Source of the DNA: an uncultured Enterobacter sp.
GTDB lineage: Bacteria > Pseudomonadota > Gammaproteobacteria > Enterobacterales > Enterobacteriaceae
Assembly: GCA_946477805.1 (NCBI GenBank)
Contig: CAMKZP010000248.1
Coordinates: forward strand, 1 to 5,972
DNA: 5,972 bases
Reading direction: 5' to 3'
Shown here: piece after piece, positions 1 through 5,580 of the stretch
Layout: every line of letters starts with the position of its first letter
Numbering within the stretch: position 1 is the first letter of the stretch
Made by a program: the position numbers and the translations under genes
Notes under the pieces: model-generated
Database searches by the model: none
What the model was told of the DNA's origin: nothing
Seen by the model: the letters and a program-made list of their open reading frames with translations, nothing else

Positions 1-1
1 C

Positions 2-280
2 GTCGGCGGCGATTTAAAAGCCGCAGCACCGAAAGGCATTGAACCGGTGATCACGCTCTCCAGCGGGGAGGCAAAACAGATCGAGATCCTCTACGTTGAG
101 CCGTTTGACGGGTATCGCATTCTGTTCGACTGGTATCCAACGTCTGATTCCACCGATCCGGTGGAGATGCGCCTGTTCCTGCGCTGTCAGGGTGACGCGA
201 TAAGCGAAACCTGGCTGTACCAGTACTTCCCGCCGGCGCCGGATAAACGTCAATACGTTGACGACCGGGTTATGCGCTAA
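2..280 (+). CDS. opgD: Glucans biosynthesis protein D, C-terminal part (5' end outside window)
   Basis: The frame is open from the first bases and encodes the last 92 residues, ending ...DKRQYVDDRVMR. It shows the C-terminal immunoglobulin-like part of the MdoG/OpgG family: a VGGDL strand at the start, then YRILFDWYP, and an ETWLYQYFPP signature near the end. OpgD and OpgG act in the periplasm on the beta-1,2-glucan backbone of osmoregulated periplasmic glucans, and E. coli OpgD is Tat-exported. The signal peptide and catalytic part lie outside the window. OpgD is preferred over its paralogue OpgG because rimL and ydcK follow, as they do after opgD in E. coli, and because OpgG is normally encoded beside opgH. 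E. coli has the small gene ydcH between opgD and rimL; here only 56 bp separate the two, with no room for it. Confidence 0.85.
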   Translation, partial: VGGDLKAAAPKGIEPVITLSSGEAKQIEILYVEPFDGYRILFDWYPTSDSTDPVEMRLFLRCQGDAISETWLYQYFPPAPDKRQYVDDRVMR

Positions 281-293
281 TTTCGTGCAACCG

Positions 294-323
294 TGCCGGG
301 TAGGGCGAAGCTGCCCCCCGGCA
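294..323. repeat. REP-like palindromic hairpin between opgD and rimL
   Basis: Perfect 7-bp outer arms TGCCGGG (294-300) and CCCGGCA (317-323) enclose a 2-nt TA bulge, a 4-bp inner stem GGGC/GCCC (303-306 with 313-316) and the loop GAAGCT. The GCCGGGT...GGCGAAGC...CCCGGC layout with a bulged stem resembles the repetitive extragenic palindromes of Enterobacter and Klebsiella. No T-run follows on the + strand (next bases ATTAAG), so it is not a canonical intrinsic terminator. It may still protect the opgD 3' end or weaken read-through into rimL. Repeat-family membership is inferred from one copy. Confidence 0.6.
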
Positions 324-336
324 ATTAAGAGGCACT

Positions 337-876
337 ATGTCGACAGAAACCATCCCCGTCACCAAGCACATCGAACTGCGCGCCGTTGAAGAGCGCTATA
401 CCGCCGAGCTGCACAGCCTCGTCATAAAAAACAAAGCCTGGTTGCAAAGCGCGTTTGACTGGGCGCAGCACGTTGGCAGCGAAGAGGATACGCGGCGCAA
501 CGTGCAGAGCAACCAGATGCTTCACCAGCGCGGCTACGCCAAAATGTTCCTGATTTTTTACGACGATGCGCTAGTCGGCGTGCTGTCGTTCAATGCCATT
601 GAGCCTGCCAACAAAACGGGCTATATCGGCTACTGGCTGGATGAGGGCCATCAGGGGCAGGGCATTTTGTCCCGGGCGCTGCAGGCCTTTATGCGCTATT
701 ACGTTGAGTCAGGCATCGTTCGCCGCTTTGTGATCAAGTGCCGGGTGGATAACCACAGCAGCAACGCCGTAGCGCTGCGCAACGGTTTTGTTCTGGAAGG
801 GGGCCTGCGTGAAGCGGAATACCTTAACGGCAGCTATGACGATGTGAACACCTACGCGAGGCTCTTCCCGCTATAG
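337..876 (+). CDS. rimL: Ribosomal protein L7/L12 serine N-acetyltransferase (RimL)
   Basis: This 179-residue GNAT-family enzyme has the same length as E. coli RimL, which acetylates the N-terminal serine of ribosomal protein L12 with acetyl-CoA to make L7 in the cytoplasm. RimL hallmarks are visible: SEEDTRRNVQ (48-57), MLHQRGYAKMF (61-71), the acetyl-CoA pyrophosphate loop QGQG (106-109) in GYWLDEGHQGQGI, and the C-terminal block RRFVIKCRVDN...ALRNGFVLEG (129-155). The end AYDDVN/SYDDVN-like motif at 167-171 also fits. ATG 337 is preceded by TAAGAGG (326-332), a good but close Shine-Dalgarno with a 4-nt gap, and no better start is seen. The stop lies in the palindrome CTATAG shared with convergent ydcK, so the two genes overlap by six bases and no terminator fits between them. 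Confidence 0.95.
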   Translation: MSTETIPVTKHIELRAVEERYTAELHSLVIKNKAWLQSAFDWAQHVGSEEDTRRNVQSNQMLHQRGYAKMFLIFYDDALVGVLSFNAIEPANKTGYIGYWLDEGHQGQGILSRALQAFMRYYVESGIVRRFVIKCRVDNHSSNAVALRNGFVLEGGLREAEYLNGSYDDVNTYARLFPL

Positions 877-1851
877 CGCGCCCAGCAGCGGCGTGCGGGT
901 GATGCGCGTATCGCCGTTTATCACCTTTTCCCCGCGCAGGTGAATATTTTCGCCCGCAAAGGCCTCGATGACGGCGTCGTCCGTTATGTCGATTCGGTGC
1001 TCGATCAGCACATCTCCGCTGATGCGCGCGCGCCCCTGGATCGTCACCCGATCGTCCACCAGGATGGGCCCGCCGCGCAGCCACGCCTGGCCGCCAATCA
1101 GCACGTGGTGTTTGAGCACGCAGTTACCTTCGACAACGGCGTTTTCCGCCACCTGTGAGCCGTAGCGCAGGGTCGGGATGGCGTCCTCCTCCTGGCCCGC
1201 TATCAGGCGCGCGCTGCCGTATACCTTTGCGCAGTCGCATACCCAGACGTTATTCATCTCGTTTCCGTCAAGGATAGCGTTATCAAACACTTCGGCGCGG
1301 TGCTCAATAAAGGCATAGCTGACCATGGCGTTGCCGTAGATCTGCGCCTGGTGGACCACGCGGGACTGGCAGACCGTCGCATTGTCATAAATTTTCAGCG
1401 TCAGCTCAGGATCGGGCGTCAGGCCCCTGGCGGCAATCACCTGGCTGCGGTGAAGCACGCGGGCATGGCCAAAGATGCGGCACTCTCCGCGCACGGTGGA
1501 GTGCTGAATAGTGACGTTGTCACTTATGATGGCCCCGTGGCTGACCTCTGCGGCGTCAAGCCAGCTGTTGCCGCCGACCAGCGCGCCGTGGCTTATCACG
1601 CAGGGCTGGGTCAGCCGCGCGTTACCGGAGACCGCTGCGCCTGCGAACACCACGCTGTTTTCATCGTAGATCCAGCAGTCGCCGTCCTGCGCAAGGGCGC
1701 TCTCATCCTCTACCCAGCCGCCTTTTGTTCCGCAGGCAACGTCGTTAAAATCCGCCGTGGCGATAATCTGCCTCAGCGTAACAGTTGATGTCGCGTCGCC
1801 GTTTTGCCAGCGCCAGAGGCGCGTTTCCTCACTCAGCCGGTATTTAGTCAT
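871..1851 (-). CDS. ydcK: YdcK, left-handed beta-helix (hexapeptide-repeat) protein of unknown substrate
   Basis: From the ATG at 1851 the product is 326 residues (MTKYRLSEETRLW...TPLLGAL), the same length as E. coli YdcK. The open frame runs 35 codons further upstream, but that extension looks unlike YdcK, while AGGG lies about 10 nt before MTKYRLSE. Irregular hexapeptide units such as VSGNARL, ISDNVTI, IYDNATV, IYGNAMV and VFDNAIL run from about residue 65 to 290 and predict a left-handed parallel beta-helix, as in acyl- and acetyltransferases. Conserved YdcK blocks are TKGGWV (42-47), GDCWIYDEN (57-65), NVWVCDCAKVYG (201-212), EEDAIPTLRY (221-230) and EGNCVLKHHVL (241-251). No catalytic assignment is secure; the family is generally listed as a putative acetyltransferase. 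It is convergent with rimL and divergent from the tehA remnant and tehB. Confidence 0.93.
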   Translation of the reverse strand: MTKYRLSEETRLWRWQNGDATSTVTLRQIIATADFNDVACGTKGGWVEDESALAQDGDCWIYDENSVVFAGAAVSGNARLTQPCVISHGALVGGNSWLDAAEVSHGAIISDNVTIQHSTVRGECRIFGHARVLHRSQVIAARGLTPDPELTLKIYDNATVCQSRVVHQAQIYGNAMVSYAFIEHRAEVFDNAILDGNEMNNVWVCDCAKVYGSARLIAGQEEDAIPTLRYGSQVAENAVVEGNCVLKHHVLIGGQAWLRGGPILVDDRVTIQGRARISGDVLIEHRIDITDDAVIEAFAGENIHLRGEKVINGDTRITRTPLLGAL

Positions 1852-1956
1852 TACGTTTTCCCTGAGAAGCGTCTGTACTAAACGTAGCAAAGTTTCGGCT
1901 TTTCGAAACGCTGGCATCTGCAGGGCAAAGACCCTAAAATGGCATTTGTAATACAT
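1852..1956. promoter_or_regulatory. Divergent intergenic region between ydcK and the tehA remnant
   Basis: This stretch holds the ydcK 5' region, with AGGGAAA just before its start on the - strand, and whatever now drives tehB. An inverted repeat GTTTCG/CGAAAC (1892-1897 and 1904-1909, loop GCTTTT) is the clearest structure and could be an operator or a short hairpin. It has no flanking T-run typical of a terminator. An AT-rich patch around 1945-1961 contains -10-like strings (TAATAC, TATTAT) on the + strand, but no convincing -35 at the right distance, so no tehB promoter is called. CAGGGCAAA occurs at 1921-1929 and again at 1972-1980 inside the tehA remnant. Confidence 0.35.
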
Positions 1957-2034
1957 ATTATCCTGCTGGTTCAGGGCAAACGTCTGCCGGGCGCGGATAA
2001 GGCTCTGGCTTTGCGATCTGAGGAAAAAAAATGA
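1957..2034 (+). pseudogene. tehA: Remnant of the tehA 3' end (tellurite/dicarboxylate transporter family), about 25 codons
   Basis: Read in frame, this stretch gives I-ILLVQGK...ALALRSEEKK followed by TGA at 2032-2034. The recalled E. coli TehA C-terminus is ALLMQGK...AVLMKAEDKE followed directly by its stop. The spacing is ungapped, LL, QGK and the acidic/lysine tail are shared, and the stop falls in the same place, so this is very likely the residual C-terminus of tehA. TehA is a multi-spanning inner-membrane protein of about 330 residues; no membrane-spanning part of it is present here. The stop overlaps the tehB start as ATGA, the sort of translational coupling expected of an original tehAB operon, and the tehB Shine-Dalgarno lies inside the remnant. 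The left boundary is uncertain by a few codons. Confidence 0.75.
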
Positions 2035-2624
2035 CTGTTGATGAGAACTACTTCACCGAGAAATATGGCCTGACCCGCACCCACTCAGAGGTGCTGTACA
2101 GCGCGGAGATCGTTAAGCCGGGTAAAACCCTCGATCTCGGGTGCGGCAATGGCCGCAACAGCCTGTATCTGGCCGCGAACGGTTTTGACGTGACGGCGTG
2201 GGACAAAAATCCGATGAGCATCGAGAACATCGAGCGCATCCGGGCGGAAGAAGGGATCGCTAACCTGCAAACCGCGATTAAAGACCTGAACGGCCTGAGT
2301 TTTGACGGTGAGCATGATTTTATCCTCTCTACCGTGGTCATGATGTTCCTTGACGCCAGGACCATCCCTGGCCTTATCGCCAATATGCAGCGCTGCACCA
2401 CGCCCGGCGGCTATAACCTGATTGTGGCGGCGATGGACACCGCGGATTACCCGTGCACCGTCGGCTTCCCGTTTGCCTTCAAAACCGGTGAACTGAGCAG
2501 ATACTATGAAGGCTGGGAGCTGCTCAAGTACAACGAAGAGGTCGGGGAACTGCACCGCACCGACGCCAGCGGCAACCGCATCAGGCTGCGCTTCGCCACG
2601 ATGCTGGCGCGTAAACCGGCTTAA
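2031..2624 (+). CDS. tehB: Tellurite resistance SAM-dependent methyltransferase TehB
   Basis: The 197-residue cytoplasmic methyltransferase has the same length as E. coli TehB, which uses S-adenosylmethionine to detoxify tellurite and has been reported to act on selenium compounds. SAM motif I is TLDLGCGNGRNS (33-44); the acidic residue after strand beta-2 is D58 in AWDKN; motif IV/post-I is FDFILSTVV-like at 97-103. TehB-type blocks IPGLIANMQRC (112-122), PGGYNLIVAAMDTADYPC (125-142) and GELHRTD (172-178) are intact, so loss of tehA has not visibly damaged this gene. ATG 2031 has TGAGGA seven nt upstream, within the tehA remnant. The stop TAA is part of the palindrome TTAA shared with the convergent PepT-like gene. 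How it is transcribed without an upstream tehA is not evident from the sequence. Confidence 0.95.
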   Translation: MTVDENYFTEKYGLTRTHSEVLYSAEIVKPGKTLDLGCGNGRNSLYLAANGFDVTAWDKNPMSIENIERIRAEEGIANLQTAIKDLNGLSFDGEHDFILSTVVMMFLDARTIPGLIANMQRCTTPGGYNLIVAAMDTADYPCTVGFPFAFKTGELSRYYEGWELLKYNEEVGELHRTDASGNRIRLRFATMLARKPA

Positions 2625-3739
2625 TCCGCCGCCAGCAGGCACAGCTGCAGGGCCGCGCCGTCGGTGCCGCCGCGCATCGGGGTCGGCTTTGGCACGATCC
2701 CGAGAGATTCCATCGCCTCAAACATCAGATCGATGGCGCGGCGATCGTCGCCAATCGCATTGCTGATGTTGCTGTAGGTGTCCTCAATGCGGTACTCCAC
2801 GCTGGCCGTCGGGTGGCGGGCGGCGATCAGGGCCGCCGCGTCGGCTATCTGCTGCTTGCGGGCGGCGAAATTATCTTTATCAAAATCACGGATATTGGCC
2901 TTCAGCAGCGCTTCGTTTTGCCCGGCCTGGATGCCGTTGAACCAGATATAGCCTTCGCGGCCTTCCGTGCACTCCGGGGTTTGCTGGCGGTCAAACTGGC
3001 TGATGAAGTCGGTCGCCATCAGCAGCGGGTTCACCAGCACGCCTTTCGCCGACATCGGGTGCGCGGTCACGCCCGTAAACCGAATCTCCGCGGCGGCGGC
3101 GTTGAAGTTTTCATAGACAATCTCACCCAGCTCGCAGCAGTCGATGGTCCAGGCGAAATCCACGTCGAAGCGCTTAAGATCCAGCGCTTTTGCACCGTTA
3201 AGCCCAATCTCCTCGTCGGGCACGAACGCCACCACAATGTCGCCGTGACGATGTTCCGCCGTCAGGTTTTCCAGAACGGTCATTACCACCGTCACGGCAG
3301 ATTTATTATCTGCGCCTAATACGCTGGTTCCGTCGCTGAAAATAATCTCTTCCCCCGGATAGGCCAGAATTTCCGGATGCTCTTTAACGCGCAGCCAGAT
3401 GTCTTTCTCTTTATTCAGACAGAGATCTTCACCCGTGAACGTTAATATTTGTGGACGAATATCCGGTGATAATCCCACGTCCACGGTATCGATATGGGTA
3501 ATAAACCCAATGCGCGGCGCGCCGGGGACGTTGCCTTTTTTTACCGCCGTCACGGTAGCAAATTCATCAATCACGATGTCGTCTAAACCCAGCTGCGCCA
3601 GCTCCTGCGCCAGCTCTCGCGCCATATCGTGCTGGCCCGGCGTGGAGGGCAGCGTTTTTACCCTCGGGTCGCTCTGGCTGGTGATGGAGAGGTAGCGGAA
3701 AAAGCGGTGGGTTAATTGTCTGGAAAGTTGCGAGCGCAT
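2621..3739 (-). CDS. Peptidase T-like M20 metallopeptidase, C-terminally truncated
   Basis: The 372-residue product resembles peptidase T, the cytoplasmic tripeptide aminopeptidase (E. coli PepT about 408 residues). Family features run in order: PSTPGQ (31-36); metal ligand H82 and D84 in THIDT; bridging D144 in LGADNKSA; catalytic-pair E176/E177 in PDEEIG; D200 in TIDCCELGE; the lid-domain HP at 227-228 followed by AKGVLVN; IRDFD (283-287); RGGTDG (356-361). It then ends in LQLCLLAAD. PepT continues for about 40 residues with an NLFTGG...HGKHEF segment whose histidine (His379 in Salmonella PepT) is the last zinc ligand; this is absent, so activity is doubtful. The stop shares TTAA with tehB, suggesting the 3' end was lost at a junction. 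The upstream AAAGAGAG serves as a weak ribosome-binding site. It is divergent from the DppA-like gene. Reading frame and codon use are otherwise intact. Confidence 0.85.
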   Translation of the reverse strand: MRSQLSRQLTHRFFRYLSITSQSDPRVKTLPSTPGQHDMARELAQELAQLGLDDIVIDEFATVTAVKKGNVPGAPRIGFITHIDTVDVGLSPDIRPQILTFTGEDLCLNKEKDIWLRVKEHPEILAYPGEEIIFSDGTSVLGADNKSAVTVVMTVLENLTAEHRHGDIVVAFVPDEEIGLNGAKALDLKRFDVDFAWTIDCCELGEIVYENFNAAAAEIRFTGVTAHPMSAKGVLVNPLLMATDFISQFDRQQTPECTEGREGYIWFNGIQAGQNEALLKANIRDFDKDNFAARKQQIADAAALIAARHPTASVEYRIEDTYSNISNAIGDDRRAIDLMFEAMESLGIVPKPTPMRGGTDGAALQLCLLAAD

Positions 3740-3847
3740 AGTGATTCTCTCTTTATTTATTTTTCAGGTGTTTGCAACGTCACTTTAATGTTATTTATGA
3801 AATGGCAAAAGAATTAATTAGCCGTCGAATTAAAAAGACAGGAATAA
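3740..3847. promoter_or_regulatory. Divergent AT-rich promoter region of the PepT-like and DppA-like genes
   Basis: This 108-bp AT-rich gap is the only place for promoters of both divergent genes. On the + strand TTGCAA (3772-3777) and TATGAA (3796-3801), 18 nt apart, form a weak sigma-70 candidate for the binding-protein gene. On the - strand TTGCCA (complement of 3803-3808) with TAAAGT (complement of 3782-3787) is a candidate with a short 15-nt spacer. TGTTT-N6-TCACT (3769-3784) matches 7 of 10 CRP half-site positions and overlaps both, which would suit a carbon- or starvation-controlled peptide-use pair. All of these are weak matches read by eye. Confidence 0.3.
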
Positions 3848-5446
3848 ATGATGAAAAGCACACTTACAACATTATCGCTGGCGCTTGCGGCCCTGACGGT
3901 CAGTTCCACCGTCGCCGCCAAAACGCTGGTGTATTGCGCCGAAGGATCGCCGGAAAACTTCAATCCTCAGCTTTACACGTCCGGCACCAGCGTGGACGCC
4001 AGCGCGGTGCCGGTCTATAACCGTCTGGTCGATTTTAAGCCCGGCACCACGGAGCTGGTGCCGAGCCTCGCCGAAAGCTGGGAGGTGAGCGAAGATGGCA
4101 GGGTCTATACCTTCCATCTGCGCAAGGGCGTGAAGTTCCAGAGCAACAAAGCCTTCAGGCCCACGCGAGACTTTAACGCGGACGACGTGATTTTCTCGTT
4201 TATGCGCCAGAAGGACGTCAATCATCCGTACCATAACGTCTCGAACGGCAGCTACTCCAACTTCGAAAGCCTGGAGTTTGGCAGCCTGATTACCGCGATC
4301 GACAAGGTCGATGACCACACCGTTCGCTTTACCCTGGCGCACCCCGAAGCCCCGTTTGTGGCCGACCTGGCCTGGTACTTTGCCTCGATCCTTTCGGCGG
4401 AATATGCCGACGCGATGCTTAAAGCCGGCACGCCGGAGAAGGTCGATATGGATCCGATTGGCACCGGGCCGTTCAGGCTGGCGCAGTATCAAAAAGACTT
4501 CCGCATCCTGTTCACCGCCTTCCCGGAGTACTGGCAGGGCAAAGCGAAGCTGGATCGCCTGGTGTTTACCATCACGCCGGATGCCTCCGTGCGCTTTGCC
4601 AAGGTGGAAAAAAACGAGTGTCAGGTGATGCCGTTCCCGAATCCGGCCGATCTGCCGCGCATGAAGGCGAATAAAGATATCAACCTGATGAGCAAGGCGG
4701 GGCTGAACACCGGCTTCCTGGCGTTCAACACCCAAAAACCGCCGCTGGACAACGTGAAGGTGCGCCAGGCGCTGGCAATAGCCATCAATAAACCGGCCAT
4801 TATTGACGCGGTGTTCCACGGAACGGGCACTGCGGCGAAAAATCTGCTGCCGCCGGGCGTCTGGAGCGCGGACAGCGAACTGAAGGACTACGATTACGAT
4901 CCGGAAAAGGCAAAGGCGCTGCTGAAGGAGGCGGGGATTGCCAACGGGGTGAGCATCGACCTGTGGGCGATGCCCGTTCAGCGTCCGTACAACCCGAACG
5001 CCAAACGCATGGCCGAGATGATTCAGGCGGACTGGGCGAAGGTGGGCGTACAGACAAAAATTGTCACCTATGAGTGGGGTGAATATCTCAAGCGCGTGAA
5101 GGGCGGCGAGCACCAGGCGGCGCTGATGGGCTGGACGACGGCCACGGGCGACCCGGATAACTTCTTTGGTCCGCTGTTTACCTGCACCTCCGCCAACGGC
5201 GGATCGAACTCGGCGAAATGGTGCTACAAGCCGTTCGATGACATCATCGCGCAGGCAAAAGCGATAACCGATCGCGACAGGCGCGCGGCGTTATACAAAG
5301 AGGCGCAGCAGATGATGCATGACCAGATGCCCGCCGTGATGATTGCCCACTCGACCATTTTCGAGCCGGTGCGCAAGGAAGTGACGGGGTATGAAATAGA
5401 CCCGTTTGGCAAGCACCTGTTCTGGCCGGTGGACATTAAAGAGTAA
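3848..5446 (+). CDS. DppA-like periplasmic peptide-binding protein of an ABC transporter (SBP family 5), orphan
   Basis: This 532-residue protein is a close paralogue of E. coli DppA (535 aa), which delivers dipeptides, and also heme, to the DppBCDF permease. Residues 1-24 form a signal peptide with cleavage after VAA, leaving mature KTLVYC as in DppA. All four disulfide cysteines are present (C30-C258 and C446-C459; mature 6-234 and 422-435). The family block LAESWEVSEDGRVYTFHLRKG lies near 74-94. R379 in PVQRPYNPN matches DppA Arg355, which binds the ligand carboxylate. In GWTTATGDPDN the residue matching DppA Asp408, which binds the ligand N-terminal amine, is A432. AGGA at 3840-3843 lies 4 nt from the first ATG and 7 nt from the second (3851), so the second may be the true start. 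No permease or ATPase genes follow; a terminator does, so it probably uses a transporter encoded elsewhere. Confidence 0.92.
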   Translation: MMKSTLTTLSLALAALTVSSTVAAKTLVYCAEGSPENFNPQLYTSGTSVDASAVPVYNRLVDFKPGTTELVPSLAESWEVSEDGRVYTFHLRKGVKFQSNKAFRPTRDFNADDVIFSFMRQKDVNHPYHNVSNGSYSNFESLEFGSLITAIDKVDDHTVRFTLAHPEAPFVADLAWYFASILSAEYADAMLKAGTPEKVDMDPIGTGPFRLAQYQKDFRILFTAFPEYWQGKAKLDRLVFTITPDASVRFAKVEKNECQVMPFPNPADLPRMKANKDINLMSKAGLNTGFLAFNTQKPPLDNVKVRQALAIAINKPAIIDAVFHGTGTAAKNLLPPGVWSADSELKDYDYDPEKAKALLKEAGIANGVSIDLWAMPVQRPYNPNAKRMAEMIQADWAKVGVQTKIVTYEWGEYLKRVKGGEHQAALMGWTTATGDPDNFFGPLFTCTSANGGSNSAKWCYKPFDDIIAQAKAITDRDRRAALYKEAQQMMHDQMPAVMIAHSTIFEPVRKEVTGYEIDPFGKHLFWPVDIKE

Positions 5447-5452
5447 CGTTTT

Positions 5453-5481
5453 CTGCCCGGATTCCGTCCGGGCAGTCTTTT
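5453..5481 (+). terminator. Rho-independent terminator after the DppA-like gene
   Basis: A perfect 9-bp stem CTGCCCGGA/TCCGGGCAG with the 5-nt loop TTCCG is followed directly by TCTTTT. It begins 6 bp after the stop codon. It closes the DppA-like transcript and shows that no permease genes are co-transcribed downstream. Confidence 0.93.
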
Positions 5482-5534
5482 CGCAATTTGTGCTCTCTGC
5501 ATCATTTTTTGCCACAACAACTCACCCCGTCTTT

Positions 5535-5543
5535 TGCTATAAC
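5535..5543 (+). promoter_or_regulatory. Extended -10 promoter of ydcL
   Basis: TGC-TATAAC combines the extended -10 TGn element with a hexamer matching TATAAT at five of six positions. It lies between the upstream terminator and ydcL, about 37 bp before its ATG. A TTGCCA at 5509-5514 is too far away (23 nt) to be a standard -35, which the extended -10 may make unnecessary. Confidence 0.5.
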
Positions 5544-5580
5544 TTCAAATGCATACTTGCAGATAACATGGAATACCATC

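Noticed and set aside
1300..1788. A 162-codon open frame on the + strand inside ydcK.
   Set aside because: It lies antisense to ydcK, whose length and hexapeptide repeats match the family throughout; the composition is that of a shadow frame.
1852..1956. An N-terminal extension of ydcK by 35 codons to an ATG at 1956.
   Set aside because: The start at 1851 gives exactly the 326-residue YdcK with the MTKYRLSE beginning and a Shine-Dalgarno; the extension shows no YdcK similarity.
1921..1980. Direct repeat CAGGGCAAA (1921-1929 and 1972-1980) as the deletion joint or a target-site duplication.
   Set aside because: Recombination between short repeats would leave one copy, no mobile element lies between the two, and nine bases can recur by chance; kept only as a note.
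2560..2665. A frameshift that might restore the PepT C-terminus beyond the stop.
   Set aside because: The other - strand frames downstream run antisense to tehB and show no NLFTGG or HGKHEF-like sequence; the tehB protein is intact there, so the segment is absent rather than shifted.
3872..5113. A 413-codon open frame on the - strand inside the DppA-like gene.
   Set aside because: It is antisense to a clearly homologous full-length gene, has a composition (rich in Arg, His, Val) typical of the complement of GC-rich coding sequence, and shows no recognisable motif.
3848..5481. Start of a complete dipeptide ABC transporter operon.
   Set aside because: A strong terminator follows the binding-protein stop by 6 bp and the next gene is the ydcL lipoprotein, so no permease or ATPase genes are linked downstream.
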